A model generated the notes under the pieces. It saw nothing but the letters and a program-made list of their open reading frames with translations, had not been told where the DNA came from and did no database searches. Positions 45,481 to 55,107 of a stretch of 64,000 bases of DNA are shown piece by piece. Source of the stretch: Candidatus Jettenia caeni (GTDB lineage Bacteria; Planctomycetota; Brocadiia; Brocadiales; Brocadiaceae). The stretch is taken from the NCBI GenBank assembly GCA_000296795.1, contig BAFH01000003.1, positions 62,401 through 126,400 of the forward strand. Reading direction: 5' to 3'. How positions within the stretch are numbered: the first letter of the stretch is position 1; each line of letters opens with the position of its first letter. The position numbers and the translations under genes were made by a program.

Positions 45481-45598
45481 GTTGGTTCAATCGTCCATGA
45501 TTGAACCGAAACGTTTAGCATGTTTCATACGCCTGGCGTAAACTAAAACGTACTGGCCAGTGCTAAACGCATGGTTCAATCTACAAGGTTGAACCAAC
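45481..45598. repeat. Nested palindromic element 2
   Basis: Arms gttggttcaatc... (45481-45507) and its near inverse (45573-45598) are each hairpins themselves (ggttcaatc/gattgaacc). Between them are cgtttagc/gctaaacg, tacgcctggcgta and actggccagt. Four palindromes in 118 bases would allow a cloverleaf or cruciform. Confidence 0.7.
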
Positions 45599-45704
45599 CA
45601 TAGTCGTTGCCAAAAGCCTAACTTAAGATTCTCTGTTTTTATTTTCCTGTATTGACGGACAGGGATAGAACATTATTTAACGTCAATATCTTTTGATTTT
45701 TTGC

Positions 45705-45831
45705 AACAATTGAGTTTTTTGAAAAGTTTCCGACAATAACAATGTGTTACACGCCGCGTAGGGGCAGGTTTCAAACCTGCCCCTATCAATAAATACCATT
45801 CGTGCAGGGGTCTTCAAAAAACTCAATTGTT
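45705..45831. repeat. Nested palindromic element 3 (MITE-like)
   Basis: A perfect 19-base inverted repeat (45705-45723 and 45813-45831) encloses a perfect 13-bp hairpin with a one-base loop (45759-45785, aggggcaggttt stem). It abuts the stop codon of the TVP38 gene. Confidence 0.75.
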
Positions 45832-46498
45832 ACGATTTTTTAAACCTCTTATAAAGAGTTGGTGCAAGTGAAATTACTATCAATAATGAACTGGCTATTA
45901 TTAAATTAATCCAGGCCTTTTTCCTGGCCCCTGTGGCTCCTTTCAGGAGTGCATCTGCAAAATAGGTGTAAATAAACGTACCTGGCAGCATACCTAAAAC
46001 AGAACCCAATACATAATCACGATATTTAATCCTGGAAAGACCTGCTCCAAAGTTAAGTGCATTAAAGGGGATAAGAGGGATGAGCCTGAGGGTGAAAATA
46101 AACCGGAAACCATGACTGGCGACCTTTTCGTCAAATGATTCTATTCTTCCTTTCATAAGACCGGCAACAAAATCACGACCAAAGTATCTTGCCATTAAGA
46201 ACGCGAGGGTGGCACCTAAATTAGAGGCGAGTATATTGTAGACAGTACCCCATATCACGCCAAATATTGCACCACCAATTAATGTCAAAAGTGAACCGGG
46301 AATTGCAAAGACACATCCAATGCCATAAATAAGAATAAAAGCCACCGGTCCCCACCAGTGTTCTCTCAACTGTTCAAGAAGACCTAAAAGCTTGTCTTTT
46401 TGGATATATTGTGATAAGAAGGTATACCTGAGGGCAAAGAAAGCGCCCCCAATGGTACCAATGAAAATGCTGAATTTTATTATTGATTTCTTATTCAT
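45830..46498 (-). CDS. TVP38/TMEM64 (VTT/DedA-type) membrane protein
   Basis: A 222-residue membrane protein. GIGCVFAIPGSLLTLIGGAIFG, ASNLGATLAFLMARYFGRDFV, and LRLIPLIPFNALNFGAGLS followed by YVLGSVLGMLPGTFIYTYF are the VTT-domain core. The family is linked to lipid scrambling and membrane homeostasis. In this window it clusters with a mercuric-reductase-like flavoprotein and two DUF547 genes on the same strand, an association I recall from other planctomycete and cyanobacterial genomes. The stop lies inside palindromic element 3. Confidence 0.9.
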   Translation of the reverse strand: MNKKSIIKFSIFIGTIGGAFFALRYTFLSQYIQKDKLLGLLEQLREHWWGPVAFILIYGIGCVFAIPGSLLTLIGGAIFGVIWGTVYNILASNLGATLAFLMARYFGRDFVAGLMKGRIESFDEKVASHGFRFIFTLRLIPLIPFNALNFGAGLSRIKYRDYVLGSVLGMLPGTFIYTYFADALLKGATGARKKAWINLIIASSLLIVISLAPTLYKRFKKS

Positions 46499-46573
46499 CG
46501 GAAATAATATTATTCCTTCACCTACTCAAGACAAACAATAAATGGAAATATATTCCCACAAAAATGAGAATAT

Positions 46574-47332
46574 CTATGATTTTTGCTCATTCAAGCCCCA
46601 ATCATAATCAAGGTATTTTACGATAACTTTATTATTCCTTATGAACTCTGCGTCATCCTGGTTTAGATATTTTGCAGCATACTCCTCAATCTTTTCGCCT
46701 TTCTTTACAAAATCTTCCTCATACCATGTAAAAATCGATGAGAGATACAGAATCTTTTTTTCTTTATCTAAATAATTCTTTTTCCTGTTATTGAGAAAAG
46801 ACCTTGCTTGATCATCTAATTGATGTTCCAATTTCTCAGTCCTGTATGCCTCTGTTCGTAACTTTGGACAACTCATTGAGGCACAACTAATGGCAAAATG
46901 TATTCTCGGTTCATGGAATGCCTCTCTTAGCATTTCATTCTCGATCTCTCGCAGTGTTATCTTCCCTTGTTTCGTCTTAAATTTCTTTCGGATGAAAAAA
47001 CCGTGAGGAATCCAACCTACATCAAGGACACTTTTTATCGGATATTCTTCTAATACCCCTTTTAGAACAAACGCATTATAAGCATTTATCCAGAAAACCA
47101 ACCGGTGTTTATCGGACGGCAGTGTATCAGGGTCTATCGTGGAAAGATATTCTCTATATTTTTCAAATTCCTTATCCCCTTTCAGTGACTTGTAATCAAC
47201 CATTCCGTCTTCCGTAACATATTGCTTTAGAATACGATCATAGAGAGTGTTTGGATCATTTTCTTCAGCCGCATAAACGGTAATTACCATACCCAAAATC
47301 AGTATAGGAACCAGAAGTATAATCATTCTCAT
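46574..47332 (-). CDS. DUF547 family exported protein
   Basis: A 252-residue precursor. The ATG at 47332 (MRMIILLVPILILGMVITVYA) is five bases after AAGGAGG and opens a signal peptide, so the protein is exported. The DUF547 signature is complete: RLVFWINAYNAFVLKGVLEEY, PRIHFAISCASMSCPKLR, LSSIFTWYEEDF. The two Cys in SCASMSCP are conserved. The biochemical role of DUF547 is unknown. It may be cotranscribed with the flavoprotein gene upstream. Confidence 0.9.
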   Translation of the reverse strand: MRMIILLVPILILGMVITVYAAEENDPNTLYDRILKQYVTEDGMVDYKSLKGDKEFEKYREYLSTIDPDTLPSDKHRLVFWINAYNAFVLKGVLEEYPIKSVLDVGWIPHGFFIRKKFKTKQGKITLREIENEMLREAFHEPRIHFAISCASMSCPKLRTEAYRTEKLEHQLDDQARSFLNNRKKNYLDKEKKILYLSSIFTWYEEDFVKKGEKIEEYAAKYLNQDDAEFIRNNKVIVKYLDYDWGLNEQKS

Positions 47333-47424
47333 TTCAACCTCCTTCTGCAATGATTATCTGCAATGATTAATAGCTACGACTACGATAAACAACTATGAGG
47401 AATAATATCTTGAAATGAGATGCA

Positions 47425-48849
47425 TTATCCAAACCATCGTATCAGCTTCTTGGTAAATTTCGGAACCCATCCAGAAAATATCTTTTCAGCATAGTATTTA
47501 TCCGTTGTCCTTTTTACTATTTGAGCTAATGTCGGATAGACATGGATCGTTTCTGAAATATTTCTCACTCCAAGATTACTCTTCATTGCCAGGATAAACT
47601 CGTGCACTATTTCTCCGCCCTGTGGTGCAAGGACATGAGCACCTAATATCATGCCTCTCGTTGTACAAACAATCTTAATAATTCCTTTTGCTGCACCTTC
47701 TATGATAGCCCTATCCAAATCTTTTACATCATATTTATATACCTTTATCTGCTTGTATCTTTTTCGTGCCTCATCTTCCGTTAATCCAACACGACCCAGT
47801 TCTGGGTCGGTAAAGGTAACCCATGGAACGACACGGTAATCTGCCTTTCGCTTCACAAAAGGAATCAAGGCATTTGGTATTACAAGGCCCGCCTGATATT
47901 CGGCTACATGGGTAAATAAATATTGCCCTGTAACATCTCCGCATGCCCATATATTCTTAGCAGTAGTACGCATATACTTATTTACCAGAATCCCTTTCTT
48001 TTCTGCCTTAATTCCAGCAGCTTCAAGATTTAGTCCCTCTAAATTAGGCGCTCGTCCAATGGCAATCATAAACTCATCGGCTTGAAAGGTCCTTGGCTGT
48101 CCGCTGCATTCTGCTACTACGACCTTTAGATTTCCTTCTTGCTTAACACGATCTACATTAATACAGGTGTATATCTCAATTCCCTCTTCCTTAAGGATTG
48201 ATTCAAGGGTATCAGCAAGCTCTTTATCCTCGCGCGGCAGAACTTGCCCCATCTTTTCTAAAATAATGACCTTCGATCCAAATCTTGCAAACATTTGTGC
48301 AAATTCAAGTCCTATTGGCCCGGCTCCTAATATAATTATTGATTTCGGTAAATAATCCAACCCAAGGGCATTCTCATTGGTTAAATATTTGATATTTTCA
48401 AGTCCTTTGATCGGAATTGCAACTGCCCTTGACCCTGTAGCGATAACAAATTTTCTACTGGTAATCCTGTGGCCATCGAATTCGAAAGTATGAGGGTCGA
48501 TAAACCTTCCATTGGCAAAAATGACTTTTACCCCCATATTCTCAAATCTTTTTGGATCATCGCGTTCGCCGACCTTTGTTATTACGTCTCTCATATGATT
48601 CACAACGTTTTTGAAATCGAATGAGACAGTGGTTTCATTCAATCCATATGCTTTTGACCTTTTTATGTTAGATACTATTTTGGCAGAATGAATTAAAGTC
48701 TTCGTTGGAACGCATCCAGTATAAAGACAATCTCCGCCCAGTTTATTTTTCTCAATAAGGGCAACCCTGGCACCCAGTTGGGCAGCGCCACTTGCAACAT
48801 TTAATCCACCAACCCCGCCTCCAATTACCGTAAGATCATAATCGGCCAT
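47425..48849 (-). CDS. FAD-dependent dithiol-disulfide oxidoreductase, MerA-like
   Basis: A 474-residue flavoprotein of the pyridine-nucleotide disulfide oxidoreductase class I family. GGGVGGLNVASGAAQLG binds FAD, CLYTGCVPTKTL holds the redox-active Cys pair, GAGPIGLEFAQMFARFG binds NAD(P)H, and HVYPTLAQ carries the C-terminal catalytic His. It lacks the N-terminal metal-binding domain and the C-terminal Cys-Cys pair of true MerA, so mercury reduction is not supported. Such proteins with TVP38 and DUF547 neighbours form a recurrent cluster of unknown role. Confidence 0.9.
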   Translation of the reverse strand: MADYDLTVIGGGVGGLNVASGAAQLGARVALIEKNKLGGDCLYTGCVPTKTLIHSAKIVSNIKRSKAYGLNETTVSFDFKNVVNHMRDVITKVGERDDPKRFENMGVKVIFANGRFIDPHTFEFDGHRITSRKFVIATGSRAVAIPIKGLENIKYLTNENALGLDYLPKSIIILGAGPIGLEFAQMFARFGSKVIILEKMGQVLPREDKELADTLESILKEEGIEIYTCINVDRVKQEGNLKVVVAECSGQPRTFQADEFMIAIGRAPNLEGLNLEAAGIKAEKKGILVNKYMRTTAKNIWACGDVTGQYLFTHVAEYQAGLVIPNALIPFVKRKADYRVVPWVTFTDPELGRVGLTEDEARKRYKQIKVYKYDVKDLDRAIIEGAAKGIIKIVCTTRGMILGAHVLAPQGGEIVHEFILAMKSNLGVRNISETIHVYPTLAQIVKRTTDKYYAEKIFSGWVPKFTKKLIRWFG

Positions 48850-48861
48850 AATCGGTCTCCT

Positions 48862-49431
48862 TTACTCCAAAGATTTATTCAAATTCCAGTTGTATGGTAA
48901 ATACCGTATCCTTAAATTATTGATATTTTCTAAGGTATAATCTTTCACATCCTCATCAGCAAAGTTGAGTACATAACGTATTACCTGCTGTTGTGTTTTA
49001 CCAAAATCAGAGGCATACCATTTGAATATCTGGGAAAGGTAGAGTATGTTACTGTTCTTATCAAGCACAATGCCCCTACGATTACCAAAACTCCTCCCTG
49101 CAATATCAAGCTGCTCATGAATACGAGCAGGGTCATAAAATTCTATGGGAGGGCAGGAGCTTGCCGCACAAACGAGGTCAAAGTGAATACGGGGATCCAG
49201 TTTTGTTACACACAACGCCTTTCTCTTATCAAACCATGAGAATTGTTTTAGTTTAGAGCCAGGATGAGGACTATTGGCGCGTAGTATCCCATGCTCTATA
49301 TCATCAGGAGTGAAGAAAAATCCGCCGATAACATATCCAATGCGTCCAAAGAAATTAAAAACCTCTTTAACCGAACTTTCTATATCCAGTTCTATAACAC
49401 CGTGGATAATAAGGATATTATACATGTTAAT
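48862..49431 (-). pseudogene. DUF547 gene truncated at its 5' end by an IS remnant
   Basis: The frame holds the DUF547 core (MYNILIIHGVIELDIESSVK, PRIHFDLVCAASSCPPIEFY, LSQIFKWYASDFG), but it begins in the middle of the WIN-YN-LVIHG motif. Bases from 49432 upstream belong to the inverted repeat of an IS5-type element. At least 60 N-terminal residues are lost compared with the intact paralogue at 46574-47332. An ATG (49425) by chance sits at the junction, but a working protein is unlikely. Confidence 0.8.
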
Positions 49432-49600
49432 GGCTTTGTTGCACAAATCTGATAAAAAAATAGTTTTTTTCCTGCATCGTGTAATTTATGCGATAGCATA
49501 ACTTTCAGGCATTCCCAGTTCTATAATACGGTTTAGAAAAGCTGCCTTGATACCGGCTTCTGTCCTTTGCCAAGCAAGATCCTGGCATGAAACTTATCGC
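49432..49600 (-). mobile_element. IS5-type insertion sequence remnant
   Basis: The end ggctttgttgcacaaatc resembles the terminal repeat of IS903-like IS5-family elements. Inside, 49486-49578 on the minus strand encodes a transposase tail, RTEAGIKAAFLNRIIELGMP then ESYAIA and a stop. The rest of the element is missing and upstream sequence is frameshifted. Confidence 0.75.
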
Positions 49601-49647
49601 CAAAGACCGTTTCGGAAAAGATAAAGACAGATAAAAATTAAATTCCC

Positions 49648-49675
49648 TTGAAAGCCTTTAGATTACTGATAAAAT
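49648..49675 (+). promoter_or_regulatory. Sigma70-type promoter for uvrB
   Basis: TTGAAA (49648-49653), 16 bases, TAAAAT (49670-49675), about 70 bases before uvrB. No LexA-like box was recognised. Confidence 0.45.
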
Positions 49676-49744
49676 CAAAGGGAACAGAAAAATAAAAATG
49701 TATAAAAAGCTTAAAATTAACGGGAATAGTATACGGGTTAGTCT

Positions 49745-51703
49745 ATGTCTATTTTTAAATTAGTTTCGTCATTTACTCCGCAAGGTGATCAGCCTCGTGC
49801 GATACAACAATTGGTTGAAAGTTACAAAAACAGTGTGGGTTCCCAAACCTTATTGGGTGTAACAGGTTCAGGGAAGACCTTTACTATGGCAAATGTTATT
49901 GCAGCTTTGGGAAAGCCTACTCTGGTCATGACTCACAATAAGACTCTGGCAGCTCAGCTTTACAGTGAGTTCAAAAGTTTTTTTCCGGAAAATGCCGTTG
50001 GATATTTTGTCAGCTATTATGATTATTATCAACCAGAAGCGTATATTCCACAGCGCGATATCTACATTGAGAAAGAATCGACCATTAATCAGGAGATCGA
50101 CCGGTTACGGCTCCTGGCTACGAGCGCTCTTATGTCACGAAGGGATGTTATTATTATTGCCAGTGTCTCCTGTATCTACGGCTTAGGCTCTCCTGAAGAG
50201 TATCAGGAGATGTATGTACATCTTTGCAAGGGTGACTCGATAGAACGAAATAAACTTTTAAGGAAGCTTGTCAGTATCCAATATGAGCGGAATGATATCC
50301 AGTTTATTCGCGGCTCATTGCGGGTACGCGGAGATGTGGTAGAGGTATTTCCTGCCTACGAGGAGATTGCCTATCGTATAGAACTATTTGGTAATGAGGT
50401 TGATAAAATTTCTAAAATTAATCCCATGACAGGAAATTTCTTACAGGAAGTACAAGATATATCGATCTATCCTGCCAAGCACTTTGTTATGCCGGAAGGA
50501 AAGATTGAAGGGGTGGTCAGATCAATCGAATATGAACTCAATGATAGACTTAAGGATCTTCGTTCAAAAGAAAAGTTTTTAGAGGCACAGCGTCTGGAGG
50601 CGCGTACCCGCTATGATATGGAAATGCTTCTGGAGGTAGGTTACTGTCATGGTATCGAAAACTATTCACGGCATCTGAGCGGCCGTGCACCTGGAGAAAC
50701 ACCGTATACTCTTTTCGACTATTTTCCGAAAGACTTTTTCCTTATTATAGATGAATCTCATGTTTCTATTCCACAAATCGGAGGTATGTACCATGGAGAT
50801 CGGGCGCGCAAAGAGGTTTTAGTCGAATATGGCTTCCGTTTACCCTCTGCATTAGATAATCGGCCTTTAAGATTTGACGAATGGGAATCGAAGATACATC
50901 AGATCTTATTTGTCTCAGCAACGCCAGGTTCCTATGAGTTAAAAAAATGTCATGGTACCATAGTTGAACAAATTATTCGTCCCACAGGGCTTGTTGATCC
51001 AATAATCTCTGTGAAACCTGCAAAGACGCAGATAGAGGACTTGTTGAAGCAAATCAGGAGCAGGGCGCAGAAAAAGGAACGGGTACTGGTAACCACATTA
51101 ACGAAGCGGCTTGCAGAGGATCTTAGTGAATATATTAAGGAAGAGGGACTGAAGGGTATGTATCTTCATTCCGAGCTAAATGCTATAGAAAGGGTAACGA
51201 TTTTAAGGGATTTAAGGTTAGGGAAATTTGATGTATTGGTGGGTGTTAATCTACTCAGAGAAGGTTTAGACTTACCGGAAGTTTCTTTCGTAGCAATTTT
51301 GGATGCAGATAAGGAGGGCTTTCTCCGTTCAGAGACCTCGCTCATACAGACTATTGGCAGAACTGCAAGAAATGTAAATGCCGAGGTGATATTGTATGCA
51401 GATGAGATAACAAATTCGATGAAACGAGCAATGGACGAAACCAACCGCCGCCGTACCCTGCAAATTGCATATAATAAAAAGCATAATATCACGCCAGCTA
51501 CCATACAAAAAGAGATCAAGAAGGGCATTGAAGATGAGGTTGCATCTCATAAGATCGTTTATGAGACCGTTGCTGAAAGTGAAGAAGAATACATTACCCA
51601 GGAGTTTGTGAATGAATTGGAAGAAGAGATGCTTAAGGCCGCAGAGGCATTGCAATTCGAGCGGGCAGCTGAGCTAAGGGATAAAATACAACAGATACGA
51701 TAA
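49745..51703 (+). CDS. uvrB: Excinuclease ABC subunit B
   Basis: The damage-verifying helicase of nucleotide excision repair. Walker [16 protein letters not shown], the beta-hairpin region [21 protein letters not shown], the DESH box ([11 protein letters not shown]), helicase motifs SATPGSYE and QTIGRTARN, and the C-terminal UVR motif ([20 protein letters not shown]) are all in place. The 652-residue length is normal. It is transcribed alone. uvrA and uvrC are not in the window. Confidence 0.97.
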   Translation: MSIFKLVSSFTPQGDQPRAIQQLVESYKNSVGSQTLLGVTGSGKTFTMANVIAALGKPTLVMTHNKTLAAQLYSEFKSFFPENAVGYFVSYYDYYQPEAYIPQRDIYIEKESTINQEIDRLRLLATSALMSRRDVIIIASVSCIYGLGSPEEYQEMYVHLCKGDSIERNKLLRKLVSIQYERNDIQFIRGSLRVRGDVVEVFPAYEEIAYRIELFGNEVDKISKINPMTGNFLQEVQDISIYPAKHFVMPEGKIEGVVRSIEYELNDRLKDLRSKEKFLEAQRLEARTRYDMEMLLEVGYCHGIENYSRHLSGRAPGETPYTLFDYFPKDFFLIIDESHVSIPQIGGMYHGDRARKEVLVEYGFRLPSALDNRPLRFDEWESKIHQILFVSATPGSYELKKCHGTIVEQIIRPTGLVDPIISVKPAKTQIEDLLKQIRSRAQKKERVLVTTLTKRLAEDLSEYIKEEGLKGMYLHSELNAIERVTILRDLRLGKFDVLVGVNLLREGLDLPEVSFVAILDADKEGFLRSETSLIQTIGRTARNVNAEVILYADEITNSMKRAMDETNRRRTLQIAYNKKHNITPATIQKEIKKGIEDEVASHKIVYETVAESEEEYITQEFVNELEEEMLKAAEALQFERAAELRDKIQQIR

Positions 51704-51827
51704 AAGTGCAGCATGGGCAGTTTATCATCAAAACCGAAACAGACCGCCAGGAAAGTCGCATCGGAAAGGTAAAAAGAAGGGAATCTAAGGAATAAAAGAA
51801 TTCAAATTTTACAGGTGAATCAATTTG

Positions 51828-52331
51828 CTAAAATACTTTCCAGATAAATATAATAATCATAGCCAGTCCAATTATTATTTTTACTATTGACCCTCCCAGA
51901 AAACCTGCAAAATTACCCAAGCCAGACTTCAATGCCCCCTTGTAACTCTTTCCGCCAATAACCTCAAAGACAACAGTGCCTGCAACAGGTCCTAATATCA
52001 ATCCTATAGGGCCGCCCATATAAAACCCAACTCCGGTGCCTATTATTGAGCCTATTATTCCCCATTTTGTGGCGCCAAACCTCTTTGCTCCATATACATT
52101 CCCAAGATTTTCAAGTACAATAGAAAAAATGGTAAGGAGCGCAAATATCAGTAATATCATCCACGTAATTTTTTCAAAATGTGTGAAGAGAGCATAGAGA
52201 AATGCCCCAATCCAAATAAGGGGGATACTCGGTATTATGGGCACTATAATTCCAGCCATACCGACCACCATTATTATGAGCGAAATTACAAATAAGATAA
52301 TTTCCCAAATTCCCATATTTTGCCCATCCAT
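51828..52331 (-). CDS. DUF456 family membrane protein
   Basis: A protein of about 167 residues almost entirely of hydrophobic helices: IIMVVGMAGIIVPIIPSIPL, then a cytoplasmic loop, then GIIGSIIGTGVGFYMGGPIG and LILGPVAGTVVFEVIGGKSY, the Gly-rich DUF456 pattern. The function is unknown. The start is uncertain between ATGs at 52331 and 52316. It faces uvrB convergently and shares a divergent gap with the SemiSWEET fusion. Confidence 0.8.
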   Translation of the reverse strand: MDGQNMGIWEIILFVISLIIMVVGMAGIIVPIIPSIPLIWIGAFLYALFTHFEKITWMILLIFALLTIFSIVLENLGNVYGAKRFGATKWGIIGSIIGTGVGFYMGGPIGLILGPVAGTVVFEVIGGKSYKGALKSGLGNFAGFLGGSIVKIIIGLAMIIIFIWKVF

Positions 52332-52453
52332 GATACATACCCGATACAAGAAATTATTTTTGAAAAAAAGTAATAATACGATAATATACCATTGTAGCTT
52401 ATGTCCAACAAAATCGCCTGGATAAAGTTAAATATTTGTAAGGTGGAATACTT

Positions 52454-54640
52454 ATGATATGGTTTTTAATAGGAGTAATTGCTGCAATCTGCTCGTCAAT
52501 AGGATTTATACCACAAATCATTCAGGGTATAAAAACTAAATCATTGTCTGATGTTTCGCCAGCCATGATGACCATTGTAGTAGTAGCAAGCAGTTTGTGG
52601 TTAGCTTATGGAATCCACATAAAAAATTCTACCATTATATTTTCAAATGTATCCACACTCTCATTTGCTATAATAACTCTTTTATTGCGTTTTTTATTTA
52701 AACCTGAGTTTGTTCAATTAAAGAGAAAATTACTATCGATTCCAATTAAAAACCGGCTTATTCTTTTGCTCATCACCTTTACGTTGTTGCCGTTCGTTTT
52801 ACTGAGGATTTTAGCGTATCCAAGAATACAGGCTGATGTTCAGGAAGTGTTGATACGGAATCTCGAGGGTATTGTCCATAAACAGGCTGAATTGGTAACT
52901 AACTGGATATATGAGAGGGTAAAGAATGCGCGTGTAATTGCAAACAATCCCCTCATAGCAAAAGGTACGGAGATTACTAAAGAGGATAAGGATTATCCCG
53001 AAATTGTTCAATATCTTGAAGAAATTAAGAATGAATATGGATATAAAGGGATAATGATGAGTAATAATAAGGGATTAGTAACCGTTACTACCTCAGGAGA
53101 GAGTATCGGAAGGGATATCCTGCAAACTGATTATTTTCATGGAGCAATGCAAGGAGATTCATTTGTATCAAGTATTGTTCCATCTGAGATTCCCCTTATC
53201 AATGAATACGCAGAAGAAGAACTGGGTATTCCTACGATGTTTGTTTCAACACCATTGAAAGATAAAGGGGGGAATATCACGGGCGTTGTTGCATTGAGGA
53301 TCGATGTATCCAGGCTGAACGATGTAATGTTAAGCCTTAATCTGGGGAAGACAGGGAAAACGTATCTTGTCAACAAAGATGGATACATGATTACTGAATC
53401 ACGGTTTGCAGGATATCTCAGAGATATGGGGCTAATAAAAAAGAGATGTGCGTTAGAGTTGAGGGTGATTGATCGGGAAACGGGTAAAGTAACTCAAGGT
53501 GTTCAACAGTGCATTTCAGGTAATAACGGCTTTGATGCACAGGGCTATAAGGATTATAGCGATGTAACCGTGTTAAGTGCATGGCGCTGGTTGCCTAAGT
53601 TTCATTGGGGTGTTATAGCAGAAATCGACAAAGATGAAGGATATGGAGTCGCTTATAACCTGAATTATATTGTATGGGGTGTGCTCTTAATTCTTGCATT
53701 TCCCTTTGTTATGGTAGCATACCTTGTGGGGAAAAAACTTTCAGTGCCGATTCTTAAGTTAACAGAAGTGACCAAGAAGATGGCATCAGGAGATTTAGCA
53801 CAACGGGTAGACATCCAGAGAGAAGATGAGCTGGGTGAATTGGCAAGCTCATTTAATGTTATGGCAAAGTCCCTTGATGAGAAGACAAAAGAGATCATCA
53901 TTTCCGAGAAGAGATACCGGGAGATCTTCAATTCGATTAAAGAAGGGGTGTATCAGTCAGATCCGGGGGCGGAAGGAGTCTTTACGTTTATCAACAAGGC
54001 AGGGGCAGAGATTCTGGGATACAGCACTCCGGAAGAGGTAATCGGAACAAAGGTAAAGCATATCTATGTCGATCCGGAAGACCGAAGGCGCCTCTGCGAT
54101 AAACTGGAGAAGGATGGGGTCTGGAGAGAGTTTGTATCGCTGTGTAAGAGGAAAAGCGGCGAGAGTTTCTATGCAGAGCGTACGAGCAGTATGCTGAGGG
54201 ATGAGAAGGGCAATCCGGCGGCTATTTATGGGGTATTCCGGGATATTTCCGAGAGGAAGAAGGCAGAGATGGAGGTCATAGAGTCAGAGAAGAGATACCG
54301 GTTATTATTTGATTCACTGAAGGAAGGGGTATATCAATCCGAGCCGGAGGTGGATGGGGTATTTACCTGGATCAATCAGGCAGGGGCAGAGATCCTTGGC
54401 TATAAGTCTCCGGAAGAAGTGATTGGACTTAAGGTAAAGGATGTTTATGTAAATCCGGATGACCGGAAAGAATTAATTGATACCCTGGAAAAGGATGGTA
54501 TATGGAGAAGTTTTATTTTATATTGCAGGAGGAAAAATGGTGAGCGGTTTATTTCCGAAAGTACTTGTAACCTTGTACGTGATGAGGCTGGTAAGCCGGT
54601 AAGAATTGATGGGATACTCAGAGATATAACGGAAAGATAA
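52454..54640 (+). CDS. SemiSWEET-dCache-HAMP-PAS-PAS fusion receptor
   Basis: A 728-residue protein with an unusual order. Residues 1-88 are a complete three-helix SemiSWEET/PQ-loop unit (GFIPQIIQGIKTKSLSDVSP). Then come a membrane helix (about 98-118), an extracytoplasmic dCache sensor domain (120-395), a second helix (405-428), HAMP (about 425-480), and two closely related PAS domains (490-605, 612-728) with EGVYQS and FINKAGAEILGY/WINQAGAEILGY. It stops at ILRDITER, the end of PAS2, with no kinase, cyclase or methyl-accepting domain. The output must be another protein. A free SemiSWEET follows 21 bases later. Confidence 0.9.
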   Translation: MIWFLIGVIAAICSSIGFIPQIIQGIKTKSLSDVSPAMMTIVVVASSLWLAYGIHIKNSTIIFSNVSTLSFAIITLLLRFLFKPEFVQLKRKLLSIPIKNRLILLLITFTLLPFVLLRILAYPRIQADVQEVLIRNLEGIVHKQAELVTNWIYERVKNARVIANNPLIAKGTEITKEDKDYPEIVQYLEEIKNEYGYKGIMMSNNKGLVTVTTSGESIGRDILQTDYFHGAMQGDSFVSSIVPSEIPLINEYAEEELGIPTMFVSTPLKDKGGNITGVVALRIDVSRLNDVMLSLNLGKTGKTYLVNKDGYMITESRFAGYLRDMGLIKKRCALELRVIDRETGKVTQGVQQCISGNNGFDAQGYKDYSDVTVLSAWRWLPKFHWGVIAEIDKDEGYGVAYNLNYIVWGVLLILAFPFVMVAYLVGKKLSVPILKLTEVTKKMASGDLAQRVDIQREDELGELASSFNVMAKSLDEKTKEIIISEKRYREIFNSIKEGVYQSDPGAEGVFTFINKAGAEILGYSTPEEVIGTKVKHIYVDPEDRRRLCDKLEKDGVWREFVSLCKRKSGESFYAERTSSMLRDEKGNPAAIYGVFRDISERKKAEMEVIESEKRYRLLFDSLKEGVYQSEPEVDGVFTWINQAGAEILGYKSPEEVIGLKVKDVYVNPDDRKELIDTLEKDGIWRSFILYCRRKNGERFISESTCNLVRDEAGKPVRIDGILRDITER

Positions 54641-54661
54641 ATAATATTTGAGGAAAAGATT

Positions 54662-54946
54662 ATGTTATGGTCTATAATGGGGACGATTGCTGCAATTTGT
54701 ACAACGGTAGGATTTATACCGCAAATTATTCGCGGCTTAAAAACGAAGTCATTATCTGATGTTTCGCCGATGATGATGACTCTTTTATTTGTAGGATGCA
54801 GTCTGTGGATGGTTTATGGGATTCATTTAAAAAATCTTATTATTGCACTTGCGAATGGGTTTACCCTTTCATTTGTTACTACTATTATTTTATTACGTAT
54901 TTTATTTAAAAAATCAGCGCAGGATCTTGGTACTGAAAAGACCTGA
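54662..54946 (+). CDS. SemiSWEET (PQ-loop) transporter
   Basis: A 94-residue three-helix protein, the length of bacterial SemiSWEETs, which dimerise to move sugars. GFIPQIIRGLKTKSLSDVSP is the PQ-loop motif and is nearly identical to the N-terminus of the preceding fusion protein, so the two are recent duplicates. The ribosome site TTGAGG lies nine bases before the ATG, and the gene follows the fusion by 21 bases, so they form an operon and their products may heterodimerise. The substrate is unknown. Confidence 0.9.
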   Translation: MLWSIMGTIAAICTTVGFIPQIIRGLKTKSLSDVSPMMMTLLFVGCSLWMVYGIHLKNLIIALANGFTLSFVTTIILLRILFKKSAQDLGTEKT

Positions 54947-55107
54947 TTATTCTTTCGGTGTCATTTTCATAAGATAGAAAAATAGAAAGTTTACAAAAAA
55001 TAAGTTTTTTCAAATTGAGTTTGCAAAACGATACAAGGTGAGATGTATTATTGCCTTATGATTTTACACGAGAGGAAGTATGCTAAAGATGTGTCATCAG
55101 AGTAAAT

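Noticed and set aside
45165-45831. CRISPR array
   Set aside because: The repeats are inverted and different from each other, with no regular direct repeats or spacers and no cas genes in the window.
47425-48849. True mercuric reductase (merA)
   Set aside because: It lacks the N-terminal metal-binding domain and the C-terminal Cys pair, and no other mer gene is near.
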